64,000 bases of DNA, from the NCBI RefSeq assembly GCF_000210915.2, contig NC_016620.1, forward strand, positions 1,054,001-1,118,000. The letters run 5' to 3'. The translations under genes and the position numbers were made by a program. Positions 59,774 to 64,000 of the stretch are shown here, one piece after another. The notes beneath the pieces were generated by a model. It saw only the letters and a list, made by a program, of their open reading frames with translations. It ran no database searches and had not been told where the DNA came from. Each line of letters starts with the position of its first letter. Within the stretch, counting starts at the first letter, position 1. The stretch comes from Halobacteriovorax marinus SJ. Its GTDB lineage: Bacteria; Bdellovibrionota; Bacteriovoracia; Bacteriovoracales; Bacteriovoracaceae.

Positions 59774-60469
59774 ATGAGTAGTAATAAATTTGTTGAGCTC
59801 TTCGAAGAAATGGGTGGAGAGAACTATGATAATAGTAATAAGAGGTTTAAACCTATTTCAGATAATCTTCACTTTTTAAATAACTTAATACTAAGGGATC
59901 TTCCAAATGATGCTGTCATTCTTTGTGTCGGGGTAGGTACTGGAGCAGATATTATTCATCTGGCAAAGGAAAATGAGGGATGGCAATTTGTTGGTATCGA
60001 TCCTTCATCCGCAATGTTAGAAAGATGTGTGGCAAACCTTAAGTCTGAAGGGCTTGAGCATCGGTGTGAATTATTTCATGGTCATCTATCGGATTATAAA
60101 GATAATGAAAAGTTTGATGCTGTTTTAAGTTTATTTGTAATGCATTTTATAGAGAAACTGTCTTTAAGAGAGAAAGTCTATGAAGATATATATTCATTAT
60201 TAAAGCTTGGAGGGAGATTAATAGTTTCAGAGATCAGCGCTGATTTTTCTTCGAATGACTATCCATCTCTATTAGAAGATTGGTGTCGTCTTCAATATAC
60301 TTCAGGCCCAAAGAATGAGAGTGCTCAAAGGGTAAAGGATGTAGTCGAAAATACTCTTGAGGTCCTTTCATCAAAAGAGACAAAGGATATGATGAAGAGA
60401 TGTGGCTTTAATGATGTTACTGAATTCTTTCAGTCCTTTTTAATAAAGGCTTGGCACGCGACAAAGTGA
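59774..60469 (+). CDS. Class I SAM-dependent methyltransferase
   Basis: 231 residues; GGGAGAGGAT precedes the ATG. VILCVGVGTGADIIHLAKEN is the SAM motif I and VGIDPSSAMLERC motif II; FDAVLSLFVMHFI and LLKLGGRLIVSEI follow in order. The acceptor is unknown. Probably co-transcribed with the reductase and so under Rrf2 control. Confidence 0.88.
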   Translation: MSSNKFVELFEEMGGENYDNSNKRFKPISDNLHFLNNLILRDLPNDAVILCVGVGTGADIIHLAKENEGWQFVGIDPSSAMLERCVANLKSEGLEHRCELFHGHLSDYKDNEKFDAVLSLFVMHFIEKLSLREKVYEDIYSLLKLGGRLIVSEISADFSSNDYPSLLEDWCRLQYTSGPKNESAQRVKDVVENTLEVLSSKETKDMMKRCGFNDVTEFFQSFLIKAWHATK

Positions 60470-60628
60470 ATACTAATAAGACAGTATTAAACAACTTTTA
60501 TATCTTTATCTTAATACAATATTAATTTCCTTTAGAACTCTTCAGATTTCTTAAGAAATATACATAGTCTACCGATATTATTGACAAGAGTAATCATTTA
60601 TTCCCAATGGAATTAAACCGGACTAGTT

Positions 60629-62224
60629 ATGAAGACTATTTTAAATACAGCTATTTTTCTTCTTATTTCACAGCTCTTTCTAAGTTGCTCTGATGGAGAG
60701 TTTGGAAATAATGTTAGGAGTTCAGATAGTGAAGAAGGTAGTAGTGCTGCAAGTGCGCTCTCTTCCATTGGACTTTATGGACAAACGGCACTAAGCGGCT
60801 CTACTGTAGACTTTGGAACAACCCAAAGCGATGCATGTCTCTCTACTATAACTGACTCTGATCGAAATATTTATTGCGCTGGAAATACAAATGGTGCCAT
60901 CGATTCAAGTGAAGCTGCAGATGCTACTGGTGATGCTTTTATTATGAAGATGGATAAGGACGGAAATCTTTTGTGGGTAACTCAATTAGGTTCAAATAAG
61001 GCGGCTGTCTTAGATAGCTCTAGTAGTGATGTTTGTTATAGTATCACTCTAGATGATGACGGTAACGTTTACTGCGCTGGAGAAACTTCGAGTGGTTTAA
61101 GTGAAACAAATGGCGGTGGAAGTGATGCCTTTGTCGCTAAACTTGATACAAATGGAAATATTATTTGGATTTCACAATTAGGTGGAGATACTGATGATGG
61201 TGTCATTGTTCAAAATGCTTCAGGTAATGAGCAGTGCTATGGTGTAAAAGTCGATAGTGATGGAAATGTTTACTGTGCTGGAAATACCTCAGGTGCTTTA
61301 GGTGAAGCAAATGCAGGGATAACAGATATCTTTTTTACAAAGTTAAATTCATCTGGAGCTGTTCAATGGGTAAAGCAATTTGGTAGTGCGACTGTTAATG
61401 TCGGTGGAAAAGCTGTAGATGCTAGTGCTCAGGACTCGTGCTATGGTTTGGATATAGATAGCAGTGGAAATTTATATTGTGCTGGTAGAACATCGGGAGA
61501 TTTTGCAGAACCAATAAGCGGAGTATTTGGAGATGCAGATATTATTTTCGCTATGGTTGATTCAACAGGAGCTCCACAGTGGGTTGCTCAATTAGGAACT
61601 GTAACAGGATCAGGTGACAATTCTGCAACGGATGAATGCTATTCTATAACTGTTTCTAATGATGGAAATCATGTCTACTGCGTAGGGCATACTGCAGGTA
61701 CCCCTGGTGAGACGAATGCCGGTGGCAATGATATTGTCGCTGTGAAGTTAGATGGAAGTGGAAATCTTTTATGGATTTCTCAATTAGGTGATGTAAAAGA
61801 AGTGCTTCTTTCAAGTGATTTTTCCCAATCAGAGTCCTGCGCTGGAGCTGTAGGGGTTTCAAATAATGGAACCTTTGTTGATGTTGATAGTGATGGAAAC
61901 CTTTATGCTACTTGTGCGACAGCTGGCGGAGCTGTGGCCGATACAAATGGTGGAGGTTTTGGTATAGATGTTTTTATTTTTAAAATGAAAGAAGCCGACG
62001 GATCTGTTGAATGGATGACTCAGTTAGGAAGTTCAATTCCTGGATCTAATGGGCATGAGATCCCATTCTCTCTTCATGTTGATAATGGCGTAAACTTAAT
62101 TGTCTCTGGACTACTCATTCATAATTCCGGTGGATTTATGGGGGGAGTTGACCTAGGAGCGGCCGGCTCTATTTATAATCCATTTCTGTTTAGAATGGGA
62201 TTAGATGGTTCATTCTCTCTATAA
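60629..62224 (+). CDS. SBBP-repeat lipoprotein, probable beta-propeller
   Basis: 531 residues; lipobox LFLSC at Cys20 (SQLFLSCSDGEF). At least six ~80-residue blades share LLWVTQLGS-type and DGNVYCAGxT-type strands: DGNVYCAGETSSG, DGNVYCAGNTSGA, SGNLYCAGRTSGD, NHVYCVGHTAGT. Most blades have a Cys pair (D-x-C-Y, then Y-C about 12-14 residues later), suggesting one disulfide per blade, which is not usual for SBBP repeats. It should be surface- or periplasm-exposed. Function unknown; propellers of this kind often bind proteins or sugars. 159 bases separate it from the methyltransferase gene, with no clear terminator. Confidence 0.85.
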   Translation: MKTILNTAIFLLISQLFLSCSDGEFGNNVRSSDSEEGSSAASALSSIGLYGQTALSGSTVDFGTTQSDACLSTITDSDRNIYCAGNTNGAIDSSEAADATGDAFIMKMDKDGNLLWVTQLGSNKAAVLDSSSSDVCYSITLDDDGNVYCAGETSSGLSETNGGGSDAFVAKLDTNGNIIWISQLGGDTDDGVIVQNASGNEQCYGVKVDSDGNVYCAGNTSGALGEANAGITDIFFTKLNSSGAVQWVKQFGSATVNVGGKAVDASAQDSCYGLDIDSSGNLYCAGRTSGDFAEPISGVFGDADIIFAMVDSTGAPQWVAQLGTVTGSGDNSATDECYSITVSNDGNHVYCVGHTAGTPGETNAGGNDIVAVKLDGSGNLLWISQLGDVKEVLLSSDFSQSESCAGAVGVSNNGTFVDVDSDGNLYATCATAGGAVADTNGGGFGIDVFIFKMKEADGSVEWMTQLGSSIPGSNGHEIPFSLHVDNGVNLIVSGLLIHNSGGFMGGVDLGAAGSIYNPFLFRMGLDGSFSL

Positions 62225-62270
62225 TATTGTGAAACTCTGATTTGGCAGTATTGAAGAAAGAGATTGTCAT

Positions 62271-63008
62271 TCATTCTTTTAAATCAAAAAGAGATTTTAA
62301 GTTATTCTTTATAACCATATTTCTCATTTTTGAATCGACAACTGCATCAGAGCTAAAGAATGAATAAGTCATGGCCATTCTATCTTGTATCGATTTATTA
62401 TCGTCACTCCCATGTATAGTGTAGAAATCATGAATGATAATATCTCCTGCAGATACATCGGGATAGACCTTCTCAAGTGACAGGTATTTTTCCTTTTCCT
62501 TATCAGATACTTCCCATGTTCCTGGCGTGATATTTTGGTGAGTAAGAAGTTTGAGACGATGAGAATTCTGATAATAGTAAATTCCACCTTTATTCTTATC
62601 TGAGTCAGTAAGGGCTATCCAAATATTAATACCTCTGCCTCCAATGATAGAGAAGTAAAATCCGTCTTGGTGTTCTGGAACATTAGTATTATCTTCGGGA
62701 GATTTTACAAATGCTTCTATTGTACTTTGGATGAAGTTTTCACCAAGAATATTTATAATGATTTCTTTTAGGTTTTTAACTTCTTTAATATAATTGAAGT
62801 CACATATTGTAGATTGATCAATTTTATGTAGGGAAAAGATTTTATTATTTCTTTTAGATATATTAACTTTGTCTGGAATTTTTTTATTGGTGATTGAGTC
62901 GATTAAAGTTTCGAGTTTTCCTTTTAGTTGTTCTACCTCATTTCTTGAAAAAACATTCCTTACAACAGTAAACCCATCTTTATCTAAATTATCTTTATAA
63001 TTTTGCAT
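62271..63008 (-). CDS. Phytanoyl-CoA dioxygenase (PhyH) family protein
   Basis: 245 residues. Fe(II) ligands H113-x-D115 (PEHQDGFYF) and H199 (YTIHGSDDN), with 2-oxoglutarate Arg R210 (QDRMAMTY). NIWIALTDSDKNKGGIYYYQ is the family turn. It is an oxygenase acting on small hydroxylatable substrates; the substrate is unknown. No ribosome site is strong. Single-gene unit. Confidence 0.87.
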   Translation of the reverse strand: MQNYKDNLDKDGFTVVRNVFSRNEVEQLKGKLETLIDSITNKKIPDKVNISKRNNKIFSLHKIDQSTICDFNYIKEVKNLKEIIINILGENFIQSTIEAFVKSPEDNTNVPEHQDGFYFSIIGGRGINIWIALTDSDKNKGGIYYYQNSHRLKLLTHQNITPGTWEVSDKEKEKYLSLEKVYPDVSAGDIIIHDFYTIHGSDDNKSIQDRMAMTYSFFSSDAVVDSKMRNMVIKNNLKSLFDLKE

Positions 63009-63060
63009 GATAATATATTACTATATATGTGAGATCTATTGAATATATATTTAGGAAGCT

Positions 63061-63483
63061 ATGGACGATTGTATTTTTTGTAAAATTTTAAAAGGTGAAT
63101 CACCTGCAAGTTTTGTTTATCGAAATGATAAGGTATCTGCCTTTATGGATTTAAATCCAATTAATAAGGGTCATGTTTTAGTCATTCCCAATGAGCATCA
63201 TAAGAGATTTGCTGGAGTCGACAACGATACTGTAGGAGAGATGTTCAAAGTCGCTCAGAAAATTCTTAAATCAATCGAGAGCTCCAGTATCGCTTGTGAA
63301 GGAGCAAACCTCTTTGTTTCTGACGGAGAGGTTGCAGGTCAAGAGCCGCCTCATACTCATTTACATATAACTCCGAGATTTAAAGGTGATGGATATAGAA
63401 TGGGGTTCTCAGGAACTGATGCTGATGAATCGAGTAGAGAGAAATTAGATGAAACAGCTGAAATAATTAAGAGTGCTCTCTGA
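63061..63483 (+). CDS. HIT-family nucleotide hydrolase
   Basis: 140 residues. Starts DDCIFCKILKGESPASFVYR as in most bacterial HIT proteins, KGHVLVIPNEHHKRF follows, and the histidine triad is H98-T-H100-L-H102 in PPHTHLHITPRF. It hydrolyses nucleoside phosphoramidates or dinucleotides. AGGAAGCT precedes the ATG. Confidence 0.92.
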   Translation: MDDCIFCKILKGESPASFVYRNDKVSAFMDLNPINKGHVLVIPNEHHKRFAGVDNDTVGEMFKVAQKILKSIESSSIACEGANLFVSDGEVAGQEPPHTHLHITPRFKGDGYRMGFSGTDADESSREKLDETAEIIKSAL

Positions 63484-63493
63484 GGTGATAGAA

Positions 63494-64000
63494 TTAGAGT
63501 CCCCACTTATTTTTTAAATAAGTCTCTACTTTTGTTCTTTCTTCGTCGCTGAGTATCTTATCGAATATTAGAAATTCTCCAATATATCCATTAAGTCGAT
63601 CACCACCAGTTTTATCATCACCGAGTACGTAGACACCATTACCTAGGAAGTCAGTACGAGGAAAGTAATTATTTCTATCAGTGTAGAGATTCACTCCATT
63701 TTCCCACTGACTTGATTGTGTTCCACTATCAGTGGCCGTCCAAATATTAAAAGATGTATCATCAAGATTTGCATTAATACCTGCTGAGTTGTAACCATAG
63801 GTAAAAAAGAATCCTCGTCTAGCGTCGTTACCACTATTAGCAGAGCCCTCTTGATAGAACTCAAAGAAGCACTTTCTAGAAGTATTAGTATCCATCTTTC
63901 CAACAGTAATTAGAGTGAGCCCTCCGTTATTTGTTCTTACAAATGTACCTTCAAGTCCTCGATCTAAGTCATCAAAGCGTACGGCCGGCAGCCCATTAAA
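63494..64000 (-). CDS. LamG/concanavalin-like surface protein, 5' part outside the window
   Basis: The minus-strand frame is open from base 64000 to the stop at 63494, so the protein begins beyond the window. FNGLPAVRFDDLDRGLEG, FFTYGYNSAGINANLDDTSF, LNGYIGEFLIFDKILSDEER and the ending VETYLKNKWGL are the LamG/concanavalin A-like C-terminal domain. Such domains cap large adhesin or cell-surface proteins in these bacteria. One Cys pair is not evident. An internal ATG at 63895 would be a false start. Confidence 0.85.
   Translation of the reverse strand, partial: FNGLPAVRFDDLDRGLEGTFVRTNNGGLTLITVGKMDTNTSRKCFFEFYQEGSANSGNDARRGFFFTYGYNSAGINANLDDTSFNIWTATDSGTQSSQWENGVNLYTDRNNYFPRTDFLGNGVYVLGDDKTGGDRLNGYIGEFLIFDKILSDEERTKVETYLKNKWGL

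Noticed and set aside
1-64000. tRNA, rRNA, CRISPR arrays, insertion sequences or integrases
   Set aside because: None recognised on either strand; no transposase or integrase motifs, and no regular spaced repeats.

Overview
The window is 64 kb of AT-rich, densely packed bacterial chromosome with no rRNA, tRNA or CRISPR array that I can see. Several things suggest a Gram-negative predatory or Bdellovibrio-like organism (Bdellovibrionota, perhaps the Bacteriovorax/Halobacteriovorax side). There are many lipoproteins and Sec-exported proteins, secreted zinc peptidases, an M23 endopeptidase, a murein L,D-transpeptidase, a chemoreceptor, SBBP and LamG surface proteins, a bacterial histone and a SWIB protein. 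This placement is inferred from gene content only; no marker gene was compared.

Layout. 1-11.0 kb: tail of a CheW protein, a secreted peptidase, SWIB, an orphan binding protein, an O-methyltransferase/TM2 pair, an exported GDPD, a histone with a lysine-rich tail, a chemoreceptor, an M23 lipoprotein, RmuC and a CheY-like regulator. 11.2-26.7 kb: a serine esterase, ribosomal protein L25 followed by an exported protein of 11 two-cysteine repeats, Mpo1-like, ElbB-TrmB, two drug/metabolite or MFS transporters, glutaredoxin 2, an MFS-PlsC fusion linked to PPC and PNKP-phosphatase genes, and transketolase. 27-38.5 kb: aldehyde dehydrogenase, two overlapping periplasmic binding proteins, a RoxA-like dihaem cytochrome, a FAD oxidase coupled to a DUF1338 enzyme, a second GDPD, Nudix, and a NYN protein with a basic tail. 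38.5-48.2 kb: a 1,201-residue EF-hand lipoprotein divergent from an outer-membrane barrel, a DUF374 acyltransferase, an RRM protein, an L,D-transpeptidase and MutM.

48.2-52.2 kb is an accessory block bounded by an 18-bp direct repeat equal to the first codons of mutM. It holds a toxin-antitoxin-like pair behind a perfect 20-bp palindrome, remnants of a GNAT and a RelE-like toxin, an orphan antitoxin, a truncated membrane EEP protein, a long non-coding stretch with a leader-like inverted-repeat set, a secreted protein and a truncated methyltransferase. 52.4-64 kb returns to ordinary genes: SrkA kinase, an ArsR/nitronate monooxygenase/MFS divergon with a candidate operator, an Rrf2/thioredoxin-reductase-like divergon with two matched operators, a SAM methyltransferase, an SBBP propeller lipoprotein, PhyH, HIT and a LamG protein cut by the window edge.

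Nine convergent gene pairs overlap at their 3' ends by 4-20 bp with no visible terminator, while other pairs share bidirectional hairpins, so the genome is strongly compacted. The strongest candidates for something new are the tailed histone, the Cys-repeat protein whose signal-peptide codons lie in the L25 terminator, and the mutM-flanked block.
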